Shown: in pieces, positions 19,584-30,799 of the stretch
Position numbering within the stretch: position 1 is the stretch's first letter
Layout of the letters: every line of letters starts with the position of its first letter
NCBI RefSeq assembly: GCF_000219915.2
Contig: NC_017964.1
Span: 4,154,001 to 4,218,000, forward strand
Reading direction: 5' to 3'
DNA from: Advenella kashmirensis WT001
Lineage (GTDB): Bacteria > Pseudomonadota > Gammaproteobacteria > Burkholderiales > Burkholderiaceae_B
Length of the DNA stretch: 64,000 nucleotides
Translations under genes and position numbers: made by a program
The notes under the pieces: generated by a model
Told to the model about the DNA's origin: nothing
The model's database searches: none
The model's input: only the letters and a program-made list of their open reading frames with translations

Positions 19584-20017
19584 AGCAGGCCCTCCAGAAT
19601 ACCTGTCGGCAGCACCACATCAAGCGCGCGATCGAACAGGAGGAAAAACAAAACACCCATGACAACGCCGCCGATCAGGCACTTGATCCAGGCGCCGCCG
19701 AACAGGCGACCCACCAGCACGGTCATAAGTGCAGTTGCGATAATAAAGCCGAGCCATTGAAACAGGAATGCGTAACCCATGGCGACCAGTATCATCAGGA
19801 AAATACGGCCGTTGGCGCCGGGCGGGTTGGCCTCGGCGGTAAACTCATTTTTGTAGATAAGCCACAGGCCACACAGGCCGATGACCAGCGCAATAAGCAA
19901 AGGAAAGGCGCGCGGACCTACGGGCTCGTAGGAAACGGGTGCATGCAGGTTCCAGCCGAAGATGGTCAGGAATATGGCAAGCCCCAGGGATACAATCCCC
20001 AATATGCGATCATTCAT
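19580..20017 (-). CDS. tctB: Tripartite tricarboxylate transporter, TctB subunit
   Basis: Small, poorly conserved membrane subunit of the TTT transporter. The 145 residues have four hydrophobic segments (ILGIVSLGLAIFLTIFGW; AFPLLIALVIGLCGLWLIY; FLMILVAMGYAFLFQWLGFI; CLIGGVVMGVLFFLLF) and the typical pre-helix YEPVGPRAFP. It lies between tctC and tctA. Confidence 0.9.
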   Translation of the reverse strand: MNDRILGIVSLGLAIFLTIFGWNLHAPVSYEPVGPRAFPLLIALVIGLCGLWLIYKNEFTAEANPPGANGRIFLMILVAMGYAFLFQWLGFIIATALMTVLVGRLFGGAWIKCLIGGVVMGVLFFLLFDRALDVVLPTGILEGLL

Positions 20018-20104
20018 GGTGGTAGTTCCAGGCAGAGATTGGCGCGGCGCAACAGCGCCGGCCGCTGCCGGCCAGAGCTGGCGGCAGCGGATCAGGCGGC
20101 ACTG

Positions 20105-21112
20105 TTATTTTTTCATCAGGCCAAAGGAATCGGCCAGTTCGCGGTACGCGGCAACGCGTTCCTTGATATAGGCATCCAGCTCGGGGCCGGTTTTGTCAAA
20201 GGGGAACAGTCCCTGTTGTTCGCGCAGCTTGGCAAAGCCAGGATCGGCGGTCATCTTCTTGAACGCATCAATCCAGAAGTTGTAATCCGCGTCGGACACT
20301 TTGGGGCCAACATAATAACCACGGATAATCGGCCACTGAATATCAAAGCCCTGTTCCTTGGCGGTGGGTACGTCCTTGAACTTGCCTTCCAGACGCTTGT
20401 CGTTGAATACGGCCAGCACTCGGATGGGCGCGCCACCTTCGAGCATGGTGAAGGCTTCTGCTGCATCGCCCATATAGGCCTGAATATGCCCGCCACGCAG
20501 TGCAGTAAGGGATTCGCCACCCCCTTCAAAGGCAACAAAACGCATTTTCTTGTAATCCACGCCCGCTGCCTTGGCAGTCAGCGCCGCTTTCATCCAATCC
20601 TGGCTGCCAACGGTGCCGCCGGCGCCCAGCACGACCTTGGTCGGATCGTCCTTGAATGCCTGCATCAGTGATTTCAGGTCTTTATAGGGAGAGTCATTGC
20701 GTACAACGGCCACCCCGTAGTCGGTGCCCACGGCAGCCAGCCAGCGGACATCGTTTTCGTTGTACTTGCCAAACTTGCCCTGCGCCAGATTGAGCAATGA
20801 GCCGCCGGAAAATGCCACGATATTGCCGCCTTCAGATGGTTTTTGCGCAACCACGTTGTTGTAGGCGACCGCGCCGATACCACCGGGCATATACACGATG
20901 CGCATCGGGGCCTTGAGGGCGCCGGTCTGTTTAAGACCTTCCTGCGCCAGACGGCAGGTCAGGTCAAAACCACCACCCGGCTGCGCCGGTGCAATACATT
21001 CAGGACGACGGGGTTCGTCGGCAAACGCGGCTGGTGCCATTGCAAGCTGAGCAGCAAGGACAGAAGCGCCAAAGGCTCGGGACAGGAAAGAAGAACGCAT
21101 GGTTAGTCTCAT
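20105..21112 (-). CDS. tctC: Tripartite tricarboxylate transporter receptor TctC
   Basis: Periplasmic binding protein of the Bug/TctC family. The signal peptide (MRLTMRSSFLSRAFGASVLA, cleavage after AFA) leads to a mature part with RRPECIAPAQPGGGFDLTCRLAQEGL, close in layout to the citrate receptor TctC, then YMPGGIGAVAYNNVVAQKP and a C-terminal lobe with IQWPIIRGYYVGPKVSD. Two starts, 21112 and 21100, are both possible. It heads the tctCBA operon, and a TctDE pair lies just upstream on the same strand, which supports a tricarboxylate-type substrate. Confidence 0.88.
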   Translation of the reverse strand: MRLTMRSSFLSRAFGASVLAAQLAMAPAAFADEPRRPECIAPAQPGGGFDLTCRLAQEGLKQTGALKAPMRIVYMPGGIGAVAYNNVVAQKPSEGGNIVAFSGGSLLNLAQGKFGKYNENDVRWLAAVGTDYGVAVVRNDSPYKDLKSLMQAFKDDPTKVVLGAGGTVGSQDWMKAALTAKAAGVDYKKMRFVAFEGGGESLTALRGGHIQAYMGDAAEAFTMLEGGAPIRVLAVFNDKRLEGKFKDVPTAKEQGFDIQWPIIRGYYVGPKVSDADYNFWIDAFKKMTADPGFAKLREQQGLFPFDKTGPELDAYIKERVAAYRELADSFGLMKK

Positions 21113-21329
21113 CTTTATAATTAAATGGTAGGGATTGGCCGGGCCTGCAGCCTGACCAGCCGTTGCCGTCCGGTTTTGCCGGTTGCGCTGGCACACCCAT
21201 ATGTGCACCCACCCTTGGCAAAGCCTGTCCTGCGCATCAGGCAACCGCATAACCCACAGGACCACGGAACTTTGCGTACATTACAGATGGAACCTTTCGA
21301 TTGCCTTTCAAAAGCGGCGGCAATGCCGT

Positions 21330-22744
21330 TTAAGGCCTCAAATTAAGGGTAAACACTAGGCGCACACGCAAGCCCTTGAGCCGCTCGCCCGGCTCCAGCA
21401 CCATCCGGGCCTGATGCATTTGCACGATGGTGCTGACAATGGCCAGCCCCAGCCCGGCGCCGGCAAATGCTTGCCCGCCTTGCCCCGCCGAAAGCGGATG
21501 CCGGCTTTCTGCCTGTCCTCTTCGGACATCCCCGGGCCGTTATCTTCGATCACGACCTGGGCAGTCGTATCGTCCAGACGCGTGAGCGAAACAACCACCG
21601 CGCCCTGTCGCGGACAATAGCGGATGGCGTTATCCAGCACATTGCGCAGCGCTTCCTGCAACAGCCAGGCTACCCCACGCACGAATAGCGGGGTCGCGGG
21701 AGGTATGACTTCCAGATCAATACGTCGCTCGCGTATGACCGGCCACAAGTCCCGGACCAGTTCATTGACCAGTTCGCCCAGATCGACCGAGGCGCTATCC
21801 TGCCATACCTGGGTATCCAGCGAATCGCGCACACGCGCCAGCGCCAGCATCTGACTGGTCATGCGAATGGCCCGATCCACTCCTTCAGTCATCGATAGCA
21901 GTACCTCGCGCACTTCCTGCGGGTCCGACTCGCGCAAGGCGTAATCCAGCTGTGTTTTGAGGACCGCCAGCGGCGTTTTCAGCTGATGCGAAGCGTCATC
22001 CAGAAACTGACGCTGCCGGTCGGCCTGCTCGGTATAGCGCTGCATATGCTGATTGATTGCATTAACCAGCGGCTTGACCTCTTTGGGCATCCCCTCCGTG
22101 CTCACGGGTCGCAGATCATTGATGGTGCGCGAACGCATTTCGTAGCGCAGGCGCTCCAGCGGTCGCACCGCGAAAATAACACCGACAATCACAATAATCA
22201 TCACAACAGAAATAAGCAGCAGATCCCGCAACACCGAGCGCCATAACATGCGGTTGATAAAGGATTCCCTGTCGCCAATGCCTTCGGCCACCTGGATGAT
22301 GATGCGCACGCTTTTATCGCCATACAGGGGCGGCACGGCTTCGCGTGCCATGACCACCGAGCGTACCGGCTCGCCCAGGTAATCGGTATCAAAAAATTAC
22401 GCTTTACCCGACTCCAGGGCCATCTGCGGCATGGGCAGATCGGCATTACCAATTACCGACAGGCCGTCGTCGGCGGCAATCTTGAAAAACACGTCGGCAT
22501 TGGCTGTCAGTTCGTAAAATTCCAGCAAAGTATAGGGCTGCTCCAGCGAGAGCCCGCCGCTTTGGGTAGAGATATTATGGTTCAGCGAATTAAGCGCACC
22601 GACCAGGGAGCGATCGTAGGCCACCGTAATTTGCTTGCGCAGGTCCTTGCTGGACAATCCGAGCGCAGTCAGCATGGTGAGCAAAAGCGCCGGCACCAGC
22701 AGCCAGAGCAAAATCGATTTGAGGCTGCGCGAGAACAGATTCAT
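21330..22744 (-). CDS. tctE: Sensor histidine kinase, TctE-like (in-frame stop at 22397 and frameshift near 21461)
   Basis: Membrane sensor kinase. N-terminal helix (LLWLLVPALLLTMLTALGL), periplasmic sensor domain, second helix (LLLISVVMIIVIVGVIFAV), HAMP-like linker, HisKA domain with RQFLDDASHQLKTPLAVLKTQ (phospho-acceptor His) and HATPase with EALRNVLDNAIRYCP and DNGPGMSEED. A TAA codon at 22397-22399 interrupts ESGKA and FFDTDYLGE in the same frame. Near 21461 one base is missing; correcting it gives GAGLGLAIVSTIVQMHQ and a natural end at 21330. The start overlaps the response-regulator stop (ATGA). Corrected length is about 470 residues. Confidence 0.88.
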
Positions 22745-23423
22745 GCCTGTGCCGCCAACGCTTCCAGGCTGTAGCCCACACCACGCACCGTCACGATTTG
22801 CGCGCCGCTATCGGCCAATTTCTTGCGCAACCGATGCACAATCACTTCAATGGCTTCCAGATTGACTTCCTTATCGTCGGCCACCACGCGGTCCAGTATG
22901 GACTGCTTGCTCACCGGTTCGCCACTACGCTGCATCAGCACGCGCAACACGGCAGTTTCCCGAGGAGACAGGGCCAGCGGCTGTTCGGCCAGATAAAACT
23001 GCTGCAGACCGGCATCCAGCGACAGGTTGCCCAATTGCAGACGCGGGCGGCTTTTGCCGCGGCTGCGCCGGATCAGCGCCGTCAGGCGCGCTTCCAGCTC
23101 GCCCATTTCAAATGGCTTGGCCAGAAAATCATCGGCACCCTGATGCAGCAGATCAATGCGCTGGTTCAGGGAATCACGCGCAGTCAATACCAAGACGGGC
23201 GTGCGATCGTCGCGGGCTCGCATGCGTGCCAGTACACCGGCGCCGTCCAGCCCCGGCCAGTCTCCAGGTCCAGAATCACCGCATCGTACTCCTCAAGCTC
23301 CAGGCGTCGTACCGCCAGCAGCCCGTCGTCGGCCCATTCGACAATAAAGCCCGCATAGCGTGCCAGGCTTTTGGCGAGCCATTTGGCCAGGGACGGTTCG
23401 TCTTCTACAAGTAATATTCTCAT
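22741..23423 (-). CDS. tctD: OmpR-family response regulator, TctD-like (frame interrupted near 23260)
   Basis: Receiver domain starts MRILLVEDEPSLAKWLAKSL and reaches EEYDAVILDL, where the phospho-acceptor Asp is found. The frame is then lost and resumes as PGLDGAGVLARMRARDDRTPVLVLTARDS, with GADDFLAKPFEMGELEARL. The C-terminal winged helix is typical of OmpR/PhoB (LSPRETAVLRVLMQ, VIVHRLRKKL, VRGVGYSLE). The lesion lies at 23250-23270, right after the Asp. It sits immediately before the sensor kinase and upstream of tctCBA, so it probably activates that transporter. Confidence 0.9.
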
Positions 23424-23776
23424 TGTTGCGATACAGCACAGGCATACAGAAAAGACCTTACACCCGGCAAGCCGAAGGAGATTGAATGGGGCGATTATGA
23501 ACCTGGGGCCATGAACTGCAACTGTCCTGGGCGGTCTGGCAACAGGCCAGGACAAGCGCACAAGACGACCATGCTGGGTTTGCCCGCGGTCAGTCTGTGG
23601 TTGAATCAAATGAAAAATATTTCATTACCGCGTGCAGCGCATGCAAAATTGCGCCAGTCCGTTTATTATCGGGATAGGCACAAGAATATAAAAAAAACCA
23701 ACCCTATGCAGTACTGTCGCTTGCGATGGTGCGGCGCATTTTTATATAAATTCCATAGACACAGAAAGGATAAGTA
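23424..23776. other. Divergent intergenic region, tctD / aldehyde dehydrogenase
   Basis: The 353 bases hold the leader of the leftward tctDE genes and the promoter of the rightward aldehyde dehydrogenase gene. Apart from that promoter, nothing coding or structured is evident. Confidence 0.5.
23721..23750 (+). promoter_or_regulatory. Candidate sigma-70 promoter of the aldehyde dehydrogenase gene
   Basis: TTGCGA (23721-23726), 18-base spacer, TATAAA (23745-23750). Transcription would begin about 20 bases before the ATG at 23777, with AAAGGA as the ribosome-binding site. Confidence 0.5.
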
Positions 23777-25210
23777 ATGAGCCAGTATGAAGCACTCAGT
23801 CTTTACATTGATGGTGAGTTTCTTTCAGGAGACGGTCGAGCCACGCAGGATGTCGTCAACCCCGCTACCGGCGAAGTGCTGGCGCAATTGCCGCATGCCA
23901 GCGAGGCAGATCTGGACCGCGCGCTCAAGGCAGCCGATCGCGCATTCCAGACCTGGAAACACAGCTCTCCCATGGATCGTTCGGCCATTTTGCGCAAGGC
24001 AGCCGAACTGGCGCGTGAACGGGCCCAGGACATTGGCCTGAATCTGACACGGGACCAGGGCAAACCACTGGCCGAGGCCGTAGGTGAAATTATCAGCTGC
24101 GCCGACCACTGCGACTGGCACGCCGAAGAATGCCGCCGTATTTATGGCCGTATCGTGCCACCACGCAATCCGGCAGTACGCCAGCTTGTGGTGCGCGAGC
24201 CCATTGGCGTATGCGCTGCCTTCACCCCATGGAACTTTCCGTTCAACCAGGCGATCCGCAAGATTTCCGCCGCCATCGGCGCAGGCTGCACCATCATCCT
24301 GAAGGGTCCGGAAGACGCGCCCAGTGCCGTGATGGCCATTGCCCGCATTTTCCATGACGCCGGTCTGCCTAAGGGCATTCTGAATATTGTCTGGGGCGAT
24401 CCGCCAAAAGTATCCGACTATCTGATCCGCTCGCCGATCGTGCGCAAAGTGTCCTTCACGGGCTCCGTTCCCGTGGGCAAGCAATTGGCCGCGCTGGCCG
24501 GTGCCCACATGAAGCGCATCACAATGGAGCTGGGCGGACACTCTCCGGTGCTGGTGTTTGACGATGCGGATATTCCAAAAGCAGCCAAGATGCTTGCCAA
24601 GTTCAAGATCCGTAATGCCGGCCAGGTCTGCATCTCCCCAACTCGCTTCTACGTGCAGGAAAAGGCCTATGACCAGTTCCTTTCTGTATTTGTCGAAACA
24701 CTCAAAGGCGTCAAGGTAGGCGATGGCACCGCCAAGGACACGGAAATGGGGCCGCTGGCCCACGAGCGTCGTGTCGGCGCCATTTCCTCTTTCGTCGAAG
24801 ATGCCCGCAAGGGGGGCGCTACCATCGAATTGGGCGGCGATCCGCTGGGCGGCCAGGGATACTTTTTCCCGCCGACCGTGGTCACCAATATCAGTGACGA
24901 GTCGCGCCTGATGACCGAAGAGCCGTTTGGCCCGATCGCGCCGGTGGTGCGTTTTTCCGATACGGACGAAGTGATCAAGCGCGCCAACAGCCTGCCTTTT
25001 GGCCTTTCTTCATATGTGTTCACCACCTCATTGCAGACCGCCACCAAGGCATCCAATGAAATCGAAGCGGGCATGGTCAACATCAACCACTTCGGCGTGG
25101 CCCTGCCCGAAACGCCGTTTGGCGGCGTCAAGGACAGCGGCATCGGCAGTGAAGGCGGTACCGAAACCTTTGACGGTTACCTGGTAACCAAATTTATTAC
25201 CCAGGTATGA
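23777..25210 (+). CDS. NAD(P)-dependent aldehyde dehydrogenase, succinate-semialdehyde dehydrogenase-like
   Basis: Oxidises an aldehyde to the acid with NAD(P)+. The 477 residues contain N153 in TPWNFPFN, K176 in ILKGPED, E251 in TMELGG and the catalytic C285 in [10 protein letters not shown]. The C-terminal [23 protein letters not shown] resembles SSADH and related semialdehyde dehydrogenases. The start has a good ribosome-binding site. It stands alone between a promoter and a strong terminator, so it is monocistronic; the amine pathway upstream could supply its aldehyde, but this is not shown. Confidence 0.9.
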   Translation: MSQYEALSLYIDGEFLSGDGRATQDVVNPATGEVLAQLPHASEADLDRALKAADRAFQTWKHSSPMDRSAILRKAAELARERAQDIGLNLTRDQGKPLAEAVGEIISCADHCDWHAEECRRIYGRIVPPRNPAVRQLVVREPIGVCAAFTPWNFPFNQAIRKISAAIGAGCTIILKGPEDAPSAVMAIARIFHDAGLPKGILNIVWGDPPKVSDYLIRSPIVRKVSFTGSVPVGKQLAALAGAHMKRITMELGGHSPVLVFDDADIPKAAKMLAKFKIRNAGQVCISPTRFYVQEKAYDQFLSVFVETLKGVKVGDGTAKDTEMGPLAHERRVGAISSFVEDARKGGATIELGGDPLGGQGYFFPPTVVTNISDESRLMTEEPFGPIAPVVRFSDTDEVIKRANSLPFGLSSYVFTTSLQTATKASNEIEAGMVNINHFGVALPETPFGGVKDSGIGSEGGTETFDGYLVTKFITQV

Positions 25211-25274
25211 TGACGCCTGACCCGGTCCTTGCGGCCAGGTCAAAATGATGTCGTGCATTTGCTGTTGGTATATG

Positions 25275-25307
25275 ACCGGCGCTCCCGCAAGGGACGCCGG
25301 TTTTTTA
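25275..25307 (+). terminator. Intrinsic terminator of the aldehyde dehydrogenase gene
   Basis: A long stem, ACCGGCG-c-TCCC / GGGA-CGCCGGT, with a GCAA tetraloop, immediately followed by six T residues. Very strong match to a Rho-independent terminator, 65 bases after the stop codon. Confidence 0.92.
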
Positions 25308-25417
25308 TTTCCCCATGTGAACGGGTATGGAAAAACTGCACACGAAGCAGTTCCAACCTTGACCGTAACAGTTCTCGAAAAAAGAAACCATATACTTGGA
25401 CACGTGCGGATCGGGCG

Positions 25418-25741
25418 TTAGGCGATAGCCTCAATACCGTGTTTTTCTACTATGCTCAATAGACGCAGCGCAGGTCCACCCGGTTTCTTGATGCCACGCT
25501 CCCAGTCGGAGACAAGGTTTTTGCTGACATTAAGATAAAGTGCAAAGATGGGCTGCGACAAGTGTTCCCGTTCGCGCAGGGCACGTATGCTTTCAGGCGC
25601 CATTGGTAGCGCCGGTGTCAGGCAGGTTTCGTCGAATTCCCGCATGGTCTGTTTGTTGATGGCGCCGACGTTGTGTAGCGACTCCATTGTTTCGTGGATG
25701 GCTGCATAGGCGTCACTTCGGTGTTTCTTTGTCATGATCAT
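25418..25741 (-). CDS. HigA-like antitoxin, XRE-family helix-turn-helix protein
   Basis: The 107-residue protein has a C-terminal HTH (ESIRALREREHLSQPIFALYLNVSKNLVSDWERG followed by KKPGGPALRLLSIVEKHG), the pattern seen in HigA/MqsA-type antitoxins encoded after the toxin. It likely neutralises the toxin upstream and represses their shared promoter. The first ATG at 25741 or the third codon ATG could be used. It overlaps the end of the toxin gene by 29 bases. Confidence 0.82.
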   Translation of the reverse strand: MIMTKKHRSDAYAAIHETMESLHNVGAINKQTMREFDETCLTPALPMAPESIRALREREHLSQPIFALYLNVSKNLVSDWERGIKKPGGPALRLLSIVEKHGIEAIA

Positions 25742-26103
25742 GTACCTCCGTAAATTGCTTTTGATCGATCAGCTCGGCCAGATCAGAATCTGAAAGCCCC
25801 AGCACATATCCTGCCGCTTTCTTGAACGCGGCCTCTTCATCATCGTCGATATTGTCGCGGTTGTTCTTAGAAAATCCATACACGAAGAAAGCGCGCTCTG
25901 CAATGCGGTACTGCAATGATGGTGCGAAAACCACTGGACCTGCCCTGACCAGGCCGTGCTACACGCTGCTTGAGGACGCCTGCCCCTAAATCGGCGTCGA
26001 TTAACCCACGCTTTACGCGGGCAATGGCGTCCAAGAGCGCTTCGTCTGTAATGCCGTGTTTTCGAGCAAAACGATCAAACCACGCGTTTTTGAAAACCCT
26101 CAT
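25713..26103 (-). CDS. RelE/HigB-type toxin (frame interrupted near 25912)
   Basis: Predicted mRNA interferase. The first part (MRVFKNAWFDRFARKHGITDEALLDAI, then LGAGVLKQRVARPGQGRSSGFRTIIA) matches the RelE-like family of about 120 residues. The frame then shifts and continues YRIAERAFFVYGFSKNNRDNIDDDEEAAFKKAAGYVL. One base too many near 25908-25916 explains both pieces. As written the toxin would be truncated and perhaps inactive. It is the first gene of the pair and has an AT-rich promoter with an inverted repeat upstream. Confidence 0.82.
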
Positions 26104-26122
26104 ACAGCTATTTCAACAATAT

Positions 26123-26147
26123 TTATATAACACTTAGTATTACATAA
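26123..26147. promoter_or_regulatory. Possible operator/promoter of the HigBA-like pair
   Basis: TTATATAACA (26123-26132) and TATTACATAA (26138-26147) form an imperfect inverted repeat (8 of 10 pairs) 20 bases before the toxin start. It overlaps AT-rich sequence able to serve as a -10 element. The position suits autoregulation by the antitoxin. Confidence 0.35.
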
Positions 26148-26472
26148 AATAACGCTTTGAGCAAAATTCTAACCGTTGCGGCCAGCGCCACGAAGACGCC
26201 TATTGCCCCTAAAGCGGTTTCAGGCTTTTGCGTGACGTGCACGATAAACTTGAATGAGGAATTTTTTATGGCCGGCCATTCAGGCTCATGTCAATTAACA
26301 TATGGGAACGAATGTCCGCGCTCACGACTCGGTTATTTGACATACAGCGGTGCTAGAATGACAAAATCGGATCTGACACGGTGCTGGCCATGCCTGCTGC
26401 TTTGTTTTCAGGACATGTTGTAAGTGAGCATAGTGTCTATGACAAATGTATTATCAACAAACGGAGCAGATC
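26148..26472. other. Intergenic region before gcd
   Basis: A TTGACA occurs at about 26338, but no -10 element stands at proper spacing. No gene is supported. The GGAG at about 26463 serves the gcd start. Confidence 0.4.
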
Positions 26473-28961
26473 ATGAACGCCATCGCGGCATTACTCACGC
26501 TACTATCCGGCCTGGCACTTGCCGTCGGAGGCGGCTGGCTGTTGTCACTTGGAGGCAGCATCTATTATGTGGCTGCGGGTATCGTCCTGCTGATCACGGC
26601 ATTTCTTCTGTTCAAACGCCGCCCTTTTGCACTCGTGCTATACGCAGCCTTCCTGATCGGCACGGCCGTGTGGGCGTTTTTCGAATCCGGCTATGACTGG
26701 TGGCCGCTGGCAGCCCGCCTGGGTTTTTTCCTGATTCTCGGCCTGATCCTGCTGTTGCCCGGCGTGGCTCGCCCGCAGCGCAGCCGTCTTGAATCCGACC
26801 GCCGCATGGCCGCCAACGAGACGACCAATTCCAAGGCCGTACTCGCCGTTATCACAGTCGTGATTGCCATTGGCACACTGGGCAGCATCTTCAATCCCAC
26901 CCATGAAATCGAGGGAACCCTGCCCGATGCAGTCGTGAGTGCTGAGCCGGACATGGGCAACAACGCCCATACCGGCGATAGCGACTGGCACGCCTATGGC
27001 CGCACGGGCTACGGCCAGCGCTACTCGCCGCTGGACCAGATTACACCGGATAACGTCAGCAAGCTGAAACTGGCCTGGTCCTATCAGACCGGCGACGTCA
27101 AGCTCGAAGGCGATACCAACGAGTTTACCTACCAGGCAACGCCGATCAAGGTAGGCAATACGCTTTATCTGTGCACGCCGCATAACTGGGCGATCGCACT
27201 GGACGCCGATACCGGCGAGAAAAAGTGGGAGTACAAGGCCGATGTAGTGGCCGATGGCCAGCGTCAACACCAAACCTGCCGCGGCCTGTCTTACTGGGCC
27301 GGTGATGGTGCCGCAACCGGCGCTGCCGCGTCCACAACAGCAGGCGAGGCCGCCACGGCAACCACCGACAATGGCCAGGCCACTGCGGCAACAAGTGCAA
27401 CACCCGCTCCCGCCCTGCTGCGCCTGCGACAGTCGCCGATACCGGCGCCGCTTGCAGCACCCGTCTGTTTTTGCCAACCGCCACAGCCAAGCTGATCGCA
27501 CTGGATCCGCAAACAGGCGAAGTCTGCAAGGATTTTGCCAATAACGGCGAACTGGATCTGACGCACAATATGCCCTTCAAGCAGCACGGATATTATTACT
27601 CCACTTCACCACCGGTGATTGCCGATGGCAAGATCGTGGTCGCGGGTGCAGTCAATGACAACTATGATATCAACTCGCCCTCCGGCGTGATCCGCGCCTA
27701 TGACGTTCGCACTGGCCAGTTGTTGTGGAACTGGGATTCGGGCAACCCTGATGATACCGCCCCGTTTGATCCGAACAACCCGGATCAGAAATATACGGCG
27801 AGCTCGCCCAACAGCTGGTCTGTGGGCAGTGTCGACGAAAAACTGGGCCTGGTATATTTCCCCATGGGCAACCGCACGCCAGATCAACTGGGGCAGTACC
27901 GCAACGAGCATGAGGAAAAATATGCTACGTCTGTAGTCGCTCTGGATCTGAACAACGGCCAGGCCAAGTGGGTTCACCAGTTCATTCACCACGACCTGTG
28001 GGACATGGACTCGCCTGCCCAGCCCAGCCTGATGGACATCAACACCGCCGCGGGCGTGGTGCCGTCAATGGTCGTGCCCACCAAGCAGGGTGATATTTTC
28101 GTTCTGGACCGTCGTACTGGCGAAGCCGTATTGCCGGTACGCGAAGTGCAGGCGCCACAAGGTACGATTGAAGGCGAGCACAGCGCGCCGACTCAACCGG
28201 AATCGGCATTGAACTTCAAACCCGATCCCCTGACCGAAGGCAAAATGTGGGGCGGCACGCCGTTTGATCAGCTGTGGTGCCGCATCCAGTTCAAATCGCT
28301 GCGCTATGAAGGCCAGTACACACCGCCCTCGCTGCAGGGAACGATTGTGTATCCAGGCAACTTCGGCGCCTTTAACTGGGGCGGGGTCGCGGTCGATCCG
28401 AAACGCCAGGTTATGTTCGGCATGCCCCTGCAACTGGCGTTCGTGTCCCAGCTTGTACCCAAGGAAGAACTGGGTAAAGACGTACAGATGAACGTGGGCG
28501 AACAGGGCGTTAACAGCAATGAGGGTGCGCCGTATGCAGTCAATATGCATCCGTTCCTGTCGCCGCTGGGTGTGCCTTGCCAGCAACCGCCATGGGGCTT
28601 TGTGGCCGGGGTAGATCTGCGTACTGGCCAGACGGCATGGAAACACAAAAACGGTACCATTCGCGACCTGTCACCACTGCCACTGCCCATAACCATGGGT
28701 GTACCGGGCATTGGCGGCCCGATGATCACCGGCTCCGGCGTGGTCTTCATGGGCGCTGCCGTAGATGATTATCTGCGGGCCTACGATCTGACGACCGGCA
28801 AGGTACTGTGGAACGCCCGGCTGCCAGCTGGCGGACAGGCAACTCCCATGACCTATCTAAACAGTAAAAACGAGCAGATGGTCGTACTGGTTGCCGGCGG
28901 TCACGGTTCGGTCGGCACCAAACTGGGCGACTACGTCATGGCTTACAAACTGGCGCAGTAA
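26473..28961 (+). CDS. gcd: Membrane-bound PQQ-dependent glucose (aldose) dehydrogenase (frame interrupted near 27410)
   Basis: Periplasmic quinoprotein oxidising glucose and other aldoses to aldonic acids, passing electrons to ubiquinone. The N-terminus has about five membrane helices (from MNAIAALLTLLSGLALAVGG to IGTLGSIFN). The beta-propeller follows: DWHAYGRTGYGQRYSPLDQI, NEFTYQATPIKVGNTLYLCTPHN, HHDLWDMDSPAQPSL, FVLDRRTGEAVLPV, LPAGGQATPMTYL and GGHGSVGTKLGDY. In the Ala/Thr-rich stretch after CRGLSYW the frame shifts; one base correction near 27410 gives CSTRLFLPTATAKLIALD. Start ATG 26473 is preceded by GGAG. Corrected length is about 829 residues. The low-complexity insert of roughly 55 residues is unusual. 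No pqq genes are in the window. Confidence 0.93.
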
Positions 28962-29074
28962 CTCGCCGGAGCAACAGGGACTTTGCCGCAGCCGGTACAG
29001 CTGGCGACAGAGTCCCTTCTCCACTTACCGGCACAAACTGTCCGTGCCAATACCCCCTGCTTGCCCACAGCTCG

Positions 29075-29869
29075 TTATTCAAGCCCCAGCCGGCGCGAAA
29101 TGCGTTCCGCTGCATCCAGCAGCATGGGGCGTATGGCGTCCGCCGAGGGCGTATGCAAGGCATCGATACGGGCGATGTGCGGCACGTTGATAGCAGCAAT
29201 GACTTGTCCGTGCTCGTTGCGCACAGGTGCGGCGATATTGGTCACGCCCTGGATCTGTCGGCTTTTCATAACCGAATATCCCGCTTTCCTGACCTTGGCC
29301 AGTTGCCGGCGTAATTGTTCCTCCGGCAAGAGGAGTTCGCCGTCCGTGGGAACATGAGTCTGCAGCATGCGCTCGCGTTCCTGGTCGTCGCAGAAGGCCA
29401 GCAGCACCTGTCCGGACGAGGTATCGCCCAAGCCCATTTCGGTTCCCAGTTTCAGGCTGAGCGACCATCTGGCCGGACTGTCCACCTGGGCAATGATCAC
29501 CAGCCTACCCTGGCGGTAAATGCTCATATGACAGGATTGCTGGCTGCGCACGGCCAGCTCCTGCAACAGGGGCAAGGCACATTCGGTCAGCTGACGAACA
29601 GGATAGTGCCGGTGGGCCAGATGAAATAGCCGTAGCGTCAGTGTGTAGCGATCGCTGGCATCGGCGGCAATATAGCCGAGCTTTTCCAGCACAATCACCA
29701 TGCGGAATATTTCACTCACCGAGCGTCCAAGCCGGGCGCTCAATTCATTCATGGTGCAGCCCTGGGTGCTCTCGCTCAGCACTTCAAGAATGGCCATCCC
29801 TTTTTCCAGCGCGGGGGCCGAATAACGCGATGGGTTGGCGTCCGAGGTCTTTCCAATCATAAAAGTCAT
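29075..29869 (-). CDS. IclR family transcriptional regulator
   Basis: The 264 residues show an N-terminal winged HTH (SRYSAPALEKGMAILEVLSE, MNELSARLGRSVSEIFRMVIVLEKLGYI) and the IclR effector domain (QSCHMSIYRQGRLVIIAQVDS, GDTSSGQVLLAFC, GVTNIAAPVRNEHGQVIAAINVPH). It is divergent from the SDR gene at 30053, which it probably regulates together with the adjacent Tct genes. Effector unknown; likely an intermediate of the sugar or organic acid route. Confidence 0.9.
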   Translation of the reverse strand: MTFMIGKTSDANPSRYSAPALEKGMAILEVLSESTQGCTMNELSARLGRSVSEIFRMVIVLEKLGYIAADASDRYTLTLRLFHLAHRHYPVRQLTECALPLLQELAVRSQQSCHMSIYRQGRLVIIAQVDSPARWSLSLKLGTEMGLGDTSSGQVLLAFCDDQERERMLQTHVPTDGELLLPEEQLRRQLAKVRKAGYSVMKSRQIQGVTNIAAPVRNEHGQVIAAINVPHIARIDALHTPSADAIRPMLLDAAERISRRLGLE

Positions 29870-29965
29870 TTTTTACTGATAAAAGTGATGACAGAGTATA
29901 CGAGGTTTTGCCCAGGGCCGGCCAGGCATTGGGGTAATTCCTCAGTGACAGAAATACGCCAGTGA

Positions 29966-30799
<834 letters not shown>

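Noticed and set aside
26338..26360. Promoter with TTGACA before gcd
   Set aside because: The only -10-like hexamer (TAGAAT) is 11 bases away, too close for sigma-70.
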